This document shows positions 17,844 through 26,664 of a stretch of DNA of 64,000 nucleotides, in pieces. Made by a program: the position numbers and the translations under genes. The stretch is taken from positions 3,410,001-3,474,000 of the forward strand of contig NZ_CP078076.1 of the NCBI RefSeq assembly GCF_023101165.1, given 5' to 3'. Under the pieces are notes generated by a model. The model saw only the letters and a program-made list of their open reading frames with translations, was not told where the DNA came from and did not search any database. The DNA comes from Microbacterium sufflavum. Its GTDB lineage: Bacteria; Actinomycetota; Actinomycetes; Actinomycetales; Microbacteriaceae. Each line of letters starts with the position of its first letter. The first letter of the stretch is position 1.

Positions 17844-19136
17844 ATGAACAGATACGCCGTGATCGGCGCGGGGCCATCGGGCCTGGCAGCAGCCAGAGCG
17901 CTGCAGAAGCGCGGCATCGCCGTGGACGGGTACGAGGCGTCGCACGGCGTCGGCGGCCTGTGGGACATCGACAACCCGCGCAGCACCATGTACGAGTCCG
18001 CGCACCTGATCTCCTCGCGCACCACGACCGAGTTCGCGGAGTTCCCGATGCGGACCACCGCGGACTACCCGGGGCACCGCGTGCTCAAGGGGTACTTCAC
18101 CGACTACGCCGAGCACTTCGGCCTCACAGGGCTGTTCCGCTTCGACACGGCCGTGACCAGGCTCGAACCCCGCGACGGCGGCTGGGACCTCACCGCCACG
18201 GGACCGGACGGCGAGCACACCCGGTGGTACGCGGGCGTGGTGCTCGCGAACGGCACGCTCGCCACGCCGAACGTCCCCTCGTTCCGCGGTGCGTTCACGG
18301 GCGAGCTGCAGCACACCAGCGCGTACCGGTCGCCGCAGCAGCTCGCGGGGAAGCGCGTTCTGCTGATCGGCGCGGGCAACTCGGGGTGCGACATCGCCGT
18401 CGACGCCGTGCACCATGCGGCGTCGGTCGACATGAGCGTGCGCCGCGGCTACTACTTCGTGCCGCGCTACCTGTTCGGGCGTCCCAGCGACACGCTCAAC
18501 CAGGGCCGACCGCTGCCCGCCCGGCTCAAGCAGGCGATCGACACCCGCGTGCTGCGGGCGTTCACGGGCGATCCGGTACGGTTCGGCTTCCCCCGGCCCG
18601 ACTACCGGCTGTACGAGTCGCACCCGATCGTGAACACGCTCGTCCTGAACCACCTCGGCCAGGGCGACCTGCGCATCCGACCCGACATCGACCGCTTCGA
18701 CGGCTCCACGGTGCACTTCCGCGACGGGAGCGCGGACGACTACGACCTGGTCCTGCTCGCCACCGGCTACCGCCTCGACTACCCGTTCGTCGATCCGGAG
18801 CACCTGCACTGGCGCGGAGCGGCCCCGAGGCTGTTCCTGAACGTGTTCCCCTCCTCCTTCAACGGGCTGTTCGTGATGGGTATGATCGAGGCGTCGGGGA
18901 TCGGGTGGCAGGGGCGCTACGAGCAGGCCGAGCTCCTCGCCTCCTACCTGCACGCGGTGGAGACGGCTCCCGAGCGCGGCGCGCGATTCCGCGAGCGGGT
19001 GACCGGGGCCCCGTGGCCGGACGTGACCGGCGGCTACCACTACCTCGGCCTCGACCGGATGGCCTACTACGTGAACAAGGACGCCTATCGCCGCGCGGTC
19101 CGGCAGGAGCGGCAGTCGCTGGAGGCCGGGGCGTGA
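17844..19136 (+). CDS. Flavin-containing monooxygenase-like protein
   Basis: A 430-residue NAD(P)H/FAD monooxygenase. The FAD Rossmann motif AVIGAGPSGLAAARAL opens the protein, and a second dinucleotide motif LLIGAGNSGCDIAV follows near residue 175. Between them, FRGAFTGELQHTSAYR matches the FMO-type signature (F-x-G...H...Y) of bacterial members. LLATGYRLDYPF is the usual C-terminal ATG motif. The substrate is unknown; such enzymes oxygenate N, S or ketone groups. The GTGA overlap with the transporter gene downstream suggests that the two act on the same compound. Confidence 0.85.
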   Translation: MNRYAVIGAGPSGLAAARALQKRGIAVDGYEASHGVGGLWDIDNPRSTMYESAHLISSRTTTEFAEFPMRTTADYPGHRVLKGYFTDYAEHFGLTGLFRFDTAVTRLEPRDGGWDLTATGPDGEHTRWYAGVVLANGTLATPNVPSFRGAFTGELQHTSAYRSPQQLAGKRVLLIGAGNSGCDIAVDAVHHAASVDMSVRRGYYFVPRYLFGRPSDTLNQGRPLPARLKQAIDTRVLRAFTGDPVRFGFPRPDYRLYESHPIVNTLVLNHLGQGDLRIRPDIDRFDGSTVHFRDGSADDYDLVLLATGYRLDYPFVDPEHLHWRGAAPRLFLNVFPSSFNGLFVMGMIEASGIGWQGRYEQAELLASYLHAVETAPERGARFRERVTGAPWPDVTGGYHYLGLDRMAYYVNKDAYRRAVRQERQSLEAGA

Positions 19137-20083
19137 ACGTCGACGACGTGGTGCTCTCCTTCACCCCCGGCACACTCACGATCCTCAACGTGGTGCTCGG
19201 CCTGATCATGTTCGGCATCGCGCTGGACACGTCACCGCAGGACTTCCGCGTCGTGGCGAAGCACCCGAAGCCGTTCGCGATCGCGATCCTCGCCCAGCTC
19301 CTGCTGCTCCCCGTCGCGACGTTCCTGCTCACGCTGGTGCTGCCCGTCCCGCCGTCGATGGCGTTGGGGATGCTGCTGGTCGCGTGCTGTCCGCCCGGCA
19401 ACATCTCGCAGGTGCTCACGCATCGCGCGGGCGGCAACGTCGCGCTGTCCGTGTCGCTCACGGCGGTCGGCAACCTGGTCTACATCGTCGCGATGCCGCT
19501 GAGCATCACGTTCTGGGGGTCGCTGCACCCGACCGCACGCACGCTGCTGCGCGACATCTCGCTCGACCCGTGGCGCATGCTGCTCGAGATCCTGCTGATC
19601 GTCGGTCTCCCGTTCGCCCTCGGGCTGCTGCTGCGGGCGAAGCTGCCGGGGGTGAGCGCGCGCGTGCAGCCCTTCGTGAAGTGGTTCAGCCTGCTCGCAC
19701 TGCTGGGCTTCATCGTGGCCGCCCTGATCGGCAACTGGACGGTGTTCGTGCAGGTGCTCGGCATCATCCTCCTGGTGGTCGCCGTGCACGATGCGGTCGC
19801 GCTGGCCCTCGGTTACGGCACGGCCGTGGTCGGCGGACTGGGCACCCGCGAGCGCAAGGCCATGACCTTCGAGGTGGGCATCCGCAACGCCGGGCTCGGC
19901 CTGGGCCTGGTCTTCCTGTTCTTCGACGGGCTGGGCGGCATGGCCATCGTGGCGGGCTGGTGGGGCATCTGGGACATCATCGCCGGACTCGTGCTCGCCG
20001 GACTGTGGGCGCGGCACACCCGACGGCGGACCGGAAGCCCCGACGGCGATGCGAGTGGTCGCATGAGCATCGAGGCGGCCTGA
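19133..20083 (+). CDS. Bile acid:sodium symporter (BASS) family transporter
   Basis: A 316-residue membrane protein with about nine to ten helices. The BASS features are MLLVACCPPGNISQVLTHRAGGNVALS and the second-repeat segment EVGIRNAGLGLGLVFLFF. Family members move organic anions, usually with sodium. The tail (about residue 292 onward) is hydrophilic and Arg-rich. GTG start inside the monooxygenase stop, and its own TGA shares a base with the next ATG. Confidence 0.85.
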   Translation: MNVDDVVLSFTPGTLTILNVVLGLIMFGIALDTSPQDFRVVAKHPKPFAIAILAQLLLLPVATFLLTLVLPVPPSMALGMLLVACCPPGNISQVLTHRAGGNVALSVSLTAVGNLVYIVAMPLSITFWGSLHPTARTLLRDISLDPWRMLLEILLIVGLPFALGLLLRAKLPGVSARVQPFVKWFSLLALLGFIVAALIGNWTVFVQVLGIILLVVAVHDAVALALGYGTAVVGGLGTRERKAMTFEVGIRNAGLGLGLVFLFFDGLGGMAIVAGWWGIWDIIAGLVLAGLWARHTRRRTGSPDGDASGRMSIEAA

Positions 20084-21039
20084 TGCGGCGGGTGCTGATC
20101 ACGGGCGGCGCGGGTTTCCTCGGCACGCACGTCGCGAGCGCCCTCGCGCGCCGTGACGACGTGGAGCTGGTCGTGGCCGCGGATGTGCGGGATGCCCCCG
20201 CGCGGGACGGCGTCGTGAACGCGCTGCTCGACGTGACCGATGCCGCAGCCGTCGCGCCCCTGCTGCGCGCCCACCGGATCGACACCGTGGTGCACCTCGC
20301 CGCGATCGTGAACCCGGGTCGCGACGTCGACCGGGAGTACCGGGTCGATGTGATCGGCTCCGCGAACGTGCTCGCCGCGTGCGTCGAGACCGGCGTCCGT
20401 CGGATCGTCGTGTCGAGCTCGGGCGCCGCGTACGGCTACCACCCCGACAACCCTGCCTGGATCGACGAGAGCACGCCTCTGCGCGGCAACGACGCGTTCC
20501 CGTACGCGCGCCACAAACGGCTGGTCGAGGAGATGCTGTCCGACTGCCGGAGCGAGCACCCCGGACTCGAGCAGGTCGTGTTCCGCATCGGGACGATCCT
20601 CGGTCCGACCGTGCGGAATCAGATCACCGCGCTCTGGGACGGGCGGCGCATCCTGGGCATCGCGGGCTCCGACTCCCCCTTCGTGTTCGTCTGGGTCGAC
20701 GACGTCGCGACCGCGATGGTGCGGGCGGCGACGGACGGACCGGCGGGGGTGTTCAACGTCGCCGGAGACGGGCGTCTCACGGTGCCGCAGATCGCCGCGC
20801 GGCTCGGCAAGCGACAGCTCGTGGTCCCCGCGTGGGCACTGGACGCGGCGCTCCGCCTGGGACGGATGCTCCGGCTCACCGAGCACGGGCCGGAGAAGGT
20901 GCCGTTCCTGCGCTGGCGGCCCGTGCTGTCCAACCGCCGACTCATCGAGGATTTCGGCTTCACGCCCACGCGCACCTCGGCGGAGGCGTTCGAGGAGTAC
21001 CTGGCCACGCACCCCTCCGTCTCCCGCCGACGGGAGTAG
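20083..21039 (+). CDS. NAD-dependent epimerase/dehydratase-family (extended SDR) protein
   Basis: A 318-residue extended SDR. It has the NAD motif VLITGGAGFLGTHVA, VHLAAIVNPG, the catalytic serine region SSSGAAYGY, and the Tyr-x3-Lys dyad in FPYARHKRLVEE. The substrate cannot be told; sugar-nucleotide epimerases and 3-beta-hydroxysteroid dehydrogenase-like proteins share this layout. It is the last gene of the overlapping three-gene cassette. Its TAG stop forms part of the -10 box of the hydrolase gene that follows. Confidence 0.82.
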   Translation: MRRVLITGGAGFLGTHVASALARRDDVELVVAADVRDAPARDGVVNALLDVTDAAAVAPLLRAHRIDTVVHLAAIVNPGRDVDREYRVDVIGSANVLAACVETGVRRIVVSSSGAAYGYHPDNPAWIDESTPLRGNDAFPYARHKRLVEEMLSDCRSEHPGLEQVVFRIGTILGPTVRNQITALWDGRRILGIAGSDSPFVFVWVDDVATAMVRAATDGPAGVFNVAGDGRLTVPQIAARLGKRQLVVPAWALDAALRLGRMLRLTEHGPEKVPFLRWRPVLSNRRLIEDFGFTPTRTSAEAFEEYLATHPSVSRRRE

Positions 21040-21042
21040 CGT
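21037..21042 (+). promoter_or_regulatory. -10 box of leaderless hydrolase promoter, overlapping an upstream stop codon
   Basis: TAGCGT starts with the TAG stop codon of the epimerase gene and lies seven bases before the GTG start at 21050. Confidence 0.5.
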
Positions 21043-21049
21043 TGCCTCC

Positions 21050-21796
21050 GTGCAGAAGAAGCCCCGCCGCCGCATCCTGAGACGTGTCCTGTGGGCTCTG
21101 GCCATCGTGCTGGTCCTCGCGATCGGCGGTGTGCTCGCCTACACCCAGATCGGGGTCATGCCGGCCGAACCGGGTCCGCTCGCCGAGGTCCGTGACAATT
21201 CGGCGATCACCGTGACCGACGCCGACGAAGGCATCGTGCTGGAACCCGCCGACGGCGACTCCGAACGGGGCCTGGTGTTCATCCCGGGCGCCAAGGTCGA
21301 TCCGTGGGCCTATGCGGCCCCGCTCCAGGGCCTCGCCGAGGAGGGCATCACGGTCGTCATCACCCGGCCGTGGTTGAACCTCGCGTTCTTCGACCCCCGC
21401 GGCCTGGACGACTTCACGTCCGCGGCGCCCGATGTCGAGTCCTGGGCCGTCGGCGGCCACTCCCTGGGCGGCGTCCGCGCCTGCCAGCTCGCCACCGCCG
21501 CCGATGCTCTGGTGCTGTTCGCGTCGTACTGCGCGAACGACCTGTCCGATTCCGAGCTCCCGGTGCTCAGCGTGGCCGGGAGCGAGGACGGCCTGTCCAC
21601 TCCGGAGAAGATCGCCGATGCGCGGCCGATGCTCCCGGCCGACGCCGAACTCGTCGAGATCGACGGCGCCTCTCATGCCTCGTTCGGCGATTACGGGCCA
21701 CAGGCGGGCGACGGCGAGCCGACCCTGTCCGAGAAGGAGATGCGCGCGCAGCTCACCGACATCGTGGGCGGGTTCCTGCTGTCGGTCCCCCGCTGA
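21050..21796 (+). CDS. Membrane-anchored alpha/beta hydrolase
   Basis: A 248-residue protein. A basic N-terminus (QKKPRRRILRR) and one hydrophobic helix (about residues 13-33, ALAIVLVLAIGGVLAY) form a signal anchor, so the catalytic part should face outward. The nucleophile elbow is GGHSLGGVRA, with Asp in AGSEDGLST and His in DGASHASFGDY. The substrate is unknown; family members are dienelactone hydrolase- or lipase-like. Start GTG is placed by the -10 spacing. Confidence 0.8.
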   Translation: MQKKPRRRILRRVLWALAIVLVLAIGGVLAYTQIGVMPAEPGPLAEVRDNSAITVTDADEGIVLEPADGDSERGLVFIPGAKVDPWAYAAPLQGLAEEGITVVITRPWLNLAFFDPRGLDDFTSAAPDVESWAVGGHSLGGVRACQLATAADALVLFASYCANDLSDSELPVLSVAGSEDGLSTPEKIADARPMLPADAELVEIDGASHASFGDYGPQAGDGEPTLSEKEMRAQLTDIVGGFLLSVPR

Positions 21797-21806
21797 CCGG
21801 CACCTC

Positions 21807-22658
21807 TCAGCCGAGGACGGGGTCGAGCAGCGGGTGCAGGTGCCGGGTGCCGAGCACGAGCGACGCCGTCCGCGCCCCGGCCTCCAGCGCGGCGGCGAGC
21901 CCGGCTCCGCCCAGTCGGGCGTCCAGCACGCCGGCGAGGAACGCGTCGCCTGCGCCGTTGGTGTCGACGACCGTGGTGGGCACCGCGCGCACGCGCACCT
22001 CGGTCCCGTCCGCATCGATCGCCACCGCGCCGTCCGCGCCGAGCGTGCACACCGCGAGCTGGGCACCCGCGTCGACCGTGGCCCGCAGGAACTCCACCGG
22101 AGAGTCCAGGCGGTCGGCGTTGCAGAACACGGCATGCGCGGCGGCGAGGAACGGCCGGTGGAACGCGGCCGTGCCGTCGTAGTCGTGCACGTCCACCCAG
22201 AGCGGCGTGCCGCTCCGCCGTGCCAGCGGGAGCAGGCGCAACGGTTCAGCGGCCAGGTCGAGCACGACCGCGTCCGCCACCGCCAGCTCTGCCGCCAGGG
22301 CCGCATCGTCGCGCCCGTCGCCCGCCTCCGGCGTCGCCAGGTACAGCGACACGCGCTCCCCCGCCCTCGTCATGAGGTTCAGGTGGCGCTCCGTCACGCC
22401 GTCCGACCAGTGCACGGGCACTCCGGCAGCGGCCAGGGCGTCGCGCACCCGCCGGCCGTCGTCGTCCGACCCCGCGATCGCGTGCAGTGCCACCGCGCGC
22501 CCGAGCCCGGTCAGGCTCAGCGCCTTGCCCGCACTCGTGCCGCCGACCGTCTCCCAGCTGTCCTCGGCGAACTGCATGTGCGGTTCCGGCTCCGGCAGCC
22601 GGTCGAGCACGACGATCCTGTTCCAGGCGGCGGGACCGACGATGACGACCGCGGCCAC
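21807..22658 (-). CDS. PfkB-family carbohydrate/nucleoside kinase
   Basis: A 283-residue ribokinase-fold kinase. The GG motif of the sugar site appears as SWETVGGTSAGKALSL, and the catalytic anion-hole motif as DTNGAGDAFLAGVL with Asp as base. The GTG start lies three bases after the stop of the deacetylase gene, so it is the last gene of the add-deacetylase-kinase unit. The link to adenosine deaminase makes a nucleoside, ribose or deoxyribose substrate plausible, but residues that would decide this are not clear to me. Confidence 0.83.
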   Translation of the reverse strand: MAAVVIVGPAAWNRIVVLDRLPEPEPHMQFAEDSWETVGGTSAGKALSLTGLGRAVALHAIAGSDDDGRRVRDALAAAGVPVHWSDGVTERHLNLMTRAGERVSLYLATPEAGDGRDDAALAAELAVADAVVLDLAAEPLRLLPLARRSGTPLWVDVHDYDGTAAFHRPFLAAAHAVFCNADRLDSPVEFLRATVDAGAQLAVCTLGADGAVAIDADGTEVRVRAVPTTVVDTNGAGDAFLAGVLDARLGGAGLAAALEAGARTASLVLGTRHLHPLLDPVLG

Positions 22659-22661
22659 GCG

Positions 22662-23783
22662 TCAGCCGATCCGCGACACCAGGGCGTCGAGCCCCATGCC
22701 GTAGTCGATGCGCACCACGGGAAGCGCGAGCTTGTCCGTACCGATCTGCACGTACCCGGGCTCGATCGTCCGCGCCATCTCGAAGCCGGCCTGCGCCACG
22801 CCCTGCTTCGCCGTGTCGTTGTAGTGTCCGAAGGGGTAGGCCATGACCTCACGGACGCCCAGCACGTCGCCCGAGGCGTTGAGGTCGGCGGCGATCTGAT
22901 CGGCCGTCCAGTTCACCATCCGCCCCTTGCCGTTCTCCCCCGCCTGGTGCATGTCGTTGGTGTGCGAGCGCCGCAGCACGTAGATCGACGGGGGCGGATC
23001 GGTCCGGTAGGCCGTGATCATGAACGAGGTCGACAGCAGGCGGTACTTGTCGATCACGGGCACGGCGAGGTCGAACCAGCTCTGGTCGGCGTCGTCGTCC
23101 GTGATGATGACCGAGCGCGCGGGCAGGAACAGCCGGCCGTCGATGAACGCGCTGAGCTCGTCCCACGTCGGCAGGTAGAAGCCCGTGGTGGCGATGTGGT
23201 TCATCTGCGCGTCGAAGTCGCCGATGTAGGCGTAGTTCCCGCGCAGCCAGCCCGTCTCCCCGTCCGGGTTCGATGTGAACTGGTGGTACATGAGGATCGG
23301 CACGCGCGTGCCCTCCGCCGCGTTCTCCTCCGGGGTCTTCCAGGCCGCGAACAGCTCGATCCGCTGGTCGTCGCACACCACGGGGTCGGCGCCGTTGACG
23401 CGGGCCTCCGGAGTGAAGGCCGCCGCGTCGGCCGCCGTCGGGTACCACCCGGCGAACACCTTCCCCGCCACGGCCGGGATCGGCAGCGCGACGTACAGGC
23501 CGTTCTGCCACTGCAGCTGCGGATCCGCCGGGGCGCCCTCGCCGGCGAAGCTCACGGCACACGCCAGCGGGTTGTCGGCGTCGGCCAGCAGCTGCTCGAC
23601 CGCGGTCAGCGGCGTCGGCGACGGCGACGGCTCGGGGCGCGGCGACTCCGTCCGCGCCGGTGCCGCCTCGGCCGCCCCCCGGTTCAGCAGCAGGTATGCC
23701 GCCGCGCCACCCCCGACCACCAGCACGGCGGCGAGCGAGATGATCAGTGCGACGCGCCCCCGTCGCTTCCCCCCGGAAGCCAC
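22662..23783 (-). CDS. Polysaccharide deacetylase with signal anchor and InlB B-repeat-like segment
   Basis: A 373-residue exported or anchored protein. A basic start (GGKRRGRVALI) leads into one helix (about residues 10-32), then a Pro/Ser-rich linker. Next comes a segment with the spacing of Listeria-Bacteroides (InlB B) repeats: KVFAGWYPTAADAAAF ... RIELFAAWK. The NodB/CE4 domain follows, with RVPILMYHQF, the metal-binding ITDDDAD and SHTNDMH, and the active-site AYPFGHYND. It should remove acetyl groups from a cell-wall or surface glycan. Its GTG is two bases after the add stop. Confidence 0.82.
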   Translation of the reverse strand: MASGGKRRGRVALIISLAAVLVVGGGAAAYLLLNRGAAEAAPARTESPRPEPSPSPTPLTAVEQLLADADNPLACAVSFAGEGAPADPQLQWQNGLYVALPIPAVAGKVFAGWYPTAADAAAFTPEARVNGADPVVCDDQRIELFAAWKTPEENAAEGTRVPILMYHQFTSNPDGETGWLRGNYAYIGDFDAQMNHIATTGFYLPTWDELSAFIDGRLFLPARSVIITDDDADQSWFDLAVPVIDKYRLLSTSFMITAYRTDPPPSIYVLRRSHTNDMHQAGENGKGRMVNWTADQIAADLNASGDVLGVREVMAYPFGHYNDTAKQGVAQAGFEMARTIEPGYVQIGTDKLALPVVRIDYGMGLDALVSRIG

Positions 23784-23785
23784 GG

Positions 23786-24901
23786 TCAGGCGTCGAATCC
23801 CTCGGCGATCATCTCCACGAGCTCCTCGCGTTCCTCGACGGGGAGGAACGCGGCGGCCGCGGCGTTGAACTGGAAGGTCTCGAGGTCGTCGAGGTCGTAG
23901 TCGAACGTCTCCACCAGCAGCGCCAGCTCCCGCGTGAGCGAGGTCGCGCTCATGGTGCGGTTGTCCACGTTCACGGTGACGGCGAAGCCCAGCTGGTAGA
24001 GCAGGTCGAACGGGTGGTCGGCCAGCACGTTGCCCCAGGCCGCGACGGCCCCGGTCTGCAGGTTCGACGACGGCGACAGCTCGAGCGGGATCTCGCGGTC
24101 GCGCACCCAGCGGGCGAGCTCGCCGAAGCGCACCTGCACCTCGTCGCCCTCCTGCGTGACGACCTCCAGGTCCTCCGCGATGCGCACACCGTGGCCCAGC
24201 CGCAGCGCGCGCCCGTCGAGCAGCGCCGAACGGATCGATGTGAGTCCGGCGGCCTCTCCCGCGTGAACGGTCACGGGGAAGAAGTTCTCGGCGAGGAAGT
24301 CGAACGCGGCGCGGTGGTTCGACGGCGGGAAGCCGTCCTCCGGCCCGGCGATGTCGAAGCCCACGGCACCGCGGCCGCGGAAGTCGACCGCGAGCTCCGC
24401 GATCTCCCTGGCGCGGTCGGTGTGCCGCATGGCGGTGATCAGCTGGCCGACGCGGATGCTGCGACCGCTGCGGTCGGCGGCGTCCTCGCCCTCCTCGATG
24501 CCCTGCTGCACGGCCTCCACGGCCTGCTCCAGCGTGAGCCCCGCGGCCTGGTGCTGCTCGGGCGCCCAGCGCACCTCTCCGTAGATCACGCCGTCGGCCG
24601 CGAGATCCTGCACGAACTCGCGCGCGACCCGGGTGAGCCCTTCGCGCGTCTGCATGACGGCCGTCGTGAGGTCGAACGTCTTCAGGTATTCGACCAGCGA
24701 GCCGGAGTCGCTCTGCTTCGCGAACCAGGTGCCCAGCGCGCGCGGGTCGTTCTCCGGCACGTCGAGCCCGATGGCGTCCGCGAGTTCGATGATCGTCGCC
24801 GGCCGCACGGCCCCGTCGAGGTGGTCGTGCAACGACACCTTGGGCAGGCTCCGCAGGGAGACGCCGTTCAGGCTGGCATCGCCGTTCGCATCGATCGACA
24901 T
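23786..24901 (-). CDS. add: Adenosine deaminase
   Basis: A 371-residue zinc enzyme converting adenosine and deoxyadenosine to inosine forms. Metal and catalytic residues appear as PKVSLHDHLDGAVRP, FDIAGPEDGF, the VTVHAGEAAG histidine and Glu, LRLGHGVRI, and LSPSSNLQ and VTVNVDNRTMS near the end. Inosine made here suits the PNP at 7397. The gene is followed at once by the deacetylase and kinase genes. A TAGCCT box lies about 32 bases upstream, so it may have its own promoter in addition to read-through from deoA. Confidence 0.94.
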   Translation of the reverse strand: MSIDANGDASLNGVSLRSLPKVSLHDHLDGAVRPATIIELADAIGLDVPENDPRALGTWFAKQSDSGSLVEYLKTFDLTTAVMQTREGLTRVAREFVQDLAADGVIYGEVRWAPEQHQAAGLTLEQAVEAVQQGIEEGEDAADRSGRSIRVGQLITAMRHTDRAREIAELAVDFRGRGAVGFDIAGPEDGFPPSNHRAAFDFLAENFFPVTVHAGEAAGLTSIRSALLDGRALRLGHGVRIAEDLEVVTQEGDEVQVRFGELARWVRDREIPLELSPSSNLQTGAVAAWGNVLADHPFDLLYQLGFAVTVNVDNRTMSATSLTRELALLVETFDYDLDDLETFQFNAAAAAFLPVEEREELVEMIAEGFDA

Positions 24902-24933
24902 GGGGATCCTCTCGGTCGCGGGACTTCGGTTTC

Positions 24934-24939
24934 AGGCTA
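24934..24939 (-). promoter_or_regulatory. Candidate -10 box for add
   Basis: TAGCCT on the minus strand in the 50-base gap between deoA and add. It would give a leader of about 25 bases with a GAGAGGATCC ribosome site. Confidence 0.4.
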
Positions 24940-24951
24940 CCGTCCGCGGCC

Positions 24952-26244
24952 TCAGGCCGTGATGCGCTCGCGGACGATCGGCCCGGCCTCCGGGGCCCGG
25001 TCGCCGAGCTCCCACGCCCCCTCCAGCGCCTCGATCGCGCGGGGGAACCGTGCCTCGTCGGCCGCGGACAGGGTGAACAGCGGCTGCCCGGCGGTCACGC
25101 GGTCGCCCGGCTTGGCGTGCAGGTCGATGCCGGCCTCGTGGATGACCGGATCCTCGGCCCTGGCCCGCCCGGCACCGAGGCGCCACGCGGCGATCCCGAA
25201 GGGCAGCGCGTCCATGCGCGTCACGACACCGTCGGACGCGGCGGTCACGACGTGCGTCTCCCTCGCGACCGGGAGCGCGGCGTCGGGGTCGCCGTCCTGC
25301 GCGCGGATCATGGCCTTCCAGCTGTCCATCGCGCGGCCGTCGTCGAGAGCGGCCTCCACGTCGGCGTCGGGCTGCCCGGCGAGGGCGAGCATCTCCCTGG
25401 CGAGGGCGACGGTCAGTGCCCGCACGTCGGCCGGGCCCCCGCCCGCCAGGATCTCGACGGACTCGCGCACCTCGTTGGCGTTGCCGATCGCGCGGCCCAG
25501 CGGCACGTTCATGTCCGTGAGCAGCGCGGTCGTGGCGACGCCGGAGTCGGTGCCGAGTGCGACCATCGTGCGTGCGAGCTCCCGCGCGCGGTCGATGTCC
25601 TGCATGAAGGCGCCGGAGCCGAACTTCACGTCGAGCACGAGCGCGTCGGTGCCCTCGGCGATCTTCTTCGACATGATGCTCGACGCGATCAGCGGGATCG
25701 CCTCGACCGTCCCCGTCACGTCGCGCAGCGCGTACAGCTTCTTGTCGGCGGGGGCGAGGCCGGAACCCGCGGCGCAGATCACCGCTCCCACGTCGCCCTG
25801 CATCTGGGCGAACATCTCCTCGTTGCTGAGCGCGGCGCGCCAGCCGGGGATCGCCTCGAGCTTGTCGAGCGTGCCCCCGGTGTGACCGAGGCCGCGTCCG
25901 CTGAGCTGCGGAACGGCCACGCCGAACGAGGCCACCAGCGGTGCGAGCGGCAGGGTGATCTTGTCGCCGACACCACCCGTGGAGTGCTTGTCGACCGTGG
26001 GCTTGCCGAGGGTCGCGAAGCTCATCCGCTCGCCGGAGGCGATCATGGCGTCGGTCAGCACGCGGATCTCGTCGCGCTCCATGCCCCGCTGGAACACCGC
26101 CATCGCGAACGAGGCCATCTGCGCGTCCGAGACGTAGCCGCGCGTGTACGCGTCGACCATCCAGCGCAGCGCCGACTCCGGCACCGCCCCGCCGTCGCGC
26201 TTGGCGCGGATCACATCCACGGCGTCGAACGGCTCAACGGTCAT
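24952..26244 (-). CDS. deoA: Thymidine phosphorylase
   Basis: A 430-residue pyrimidine nucleoside phosphorylase. The phosphate- and nucleoside-binding regions read DKHSTGGVGDKITLPLAP and LSGRGLGHTGGTLDKLEAIPG, with SSIMSKKIAEGTDALVLD further on; all are family hallmarks. It cleaves thymidine or deoxyuridine to base and deoxyribose-1-phosphate. The ATG overlaps the cdd stop (ATGA), linking deamination of cytidine to cleavage of the uridine produced. Confidence 0.95.
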   Translation of the reverse strand: MTVEPFDAVDVIRAKRDGGAVPESALRWMVDAYTRGYVSDAQMASFAMAVFQRGMERDEIRVLTDAMIASGERMSFATLGKPTVDKHSTGGVGDKITLPLAPLVASFGVAVPQLSGRGLGHTGGTLDKLEAIPGWRAALSNEEMFAQMQGDVGAVICAAGSGLAPADKKLYALRDVTGTVEAIPLIASSIMSKKIAEGTDALVLDVKFGSGAFMQDIDRARELARTMVALGTDSGVATTALLTDMNVPLGRAIGNANEVRESVEILAGGGPADVRALTVALAREMLALAGQPDADVEAALDDGRAMDSWKAMIRAQDGDPDAALPVARETHVVTAASDGVVTRMDALPFGIAAWRLGAGRARAEDPVIHEAGIDLHAKPGDRVTAGQPLFTLSAADEARFPRAIEALEGAWELGDRAPEAGPIVRERITA

Positions 26245-26639
26245 CGTGCGTCCTCCAGGTCGCGCGGCCCGAACGCATCGGGCAGCACCTCGTCGATCGT
26301 GCGGATGCCGGAGACGGTCTCCAGCAGCATGCCGGGCACGGCGTGTTCGTACAGCAGCTGGCGGCACCGGCCGCACGGCATGATCGTGTCGCCGTCGTTG
26401 TTGACGCACACGAACGCCACGAGCTGCCCACCGCCCGACATGTGCAGGTCGCCGACGAGCGCGCACTCCGCACACAGCGTGACGCCGTACGAGGCGTTCT
26501 CCACGTTGCAGCCCGCGACGATGCGTCCGTCGCTGACGAGGGCGGCCGCTCCCACGCGGTAGCGCGAGTACGGCGCGTACGCCTTCGTCATCGCGTCGGC
26601 GGCGACCTGGCGCAGCTCGTCCCAGTCGATGTCGGTCAT
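26241..26639 (-). CDS. cdd: Cytidine deaminase
   Basis: A 132-residue homotetramer-type zinc deaminase. It has the substrate segment YSRYRVGAAAL, the catalytic CNVENASYGVTLCAECA (Cys, Glu) and the second zinc motif MPCGRCRQLL. It converts cytidine and deoxycytidine to uridine forms for the overlapping deoA. It follows the ABC permease genes by 25 bases. Confidence 0.95.
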   Translation of the reverse strand: MTDIDWDELRQVAADAMTKAYAPYSRYRVGAAALVSDGRIVAGCNVENASYGVTLCAECALVGDLHMSGGGQLVAFVCVNNDGDTIMPCGRCRQLLYEHAVPGMLLETVSGIRTIDEVLPDAFGPRDLEDAR

Positions 26640-26664
26640 GACGGTCGTTCCTTCTTCCTGCGTC

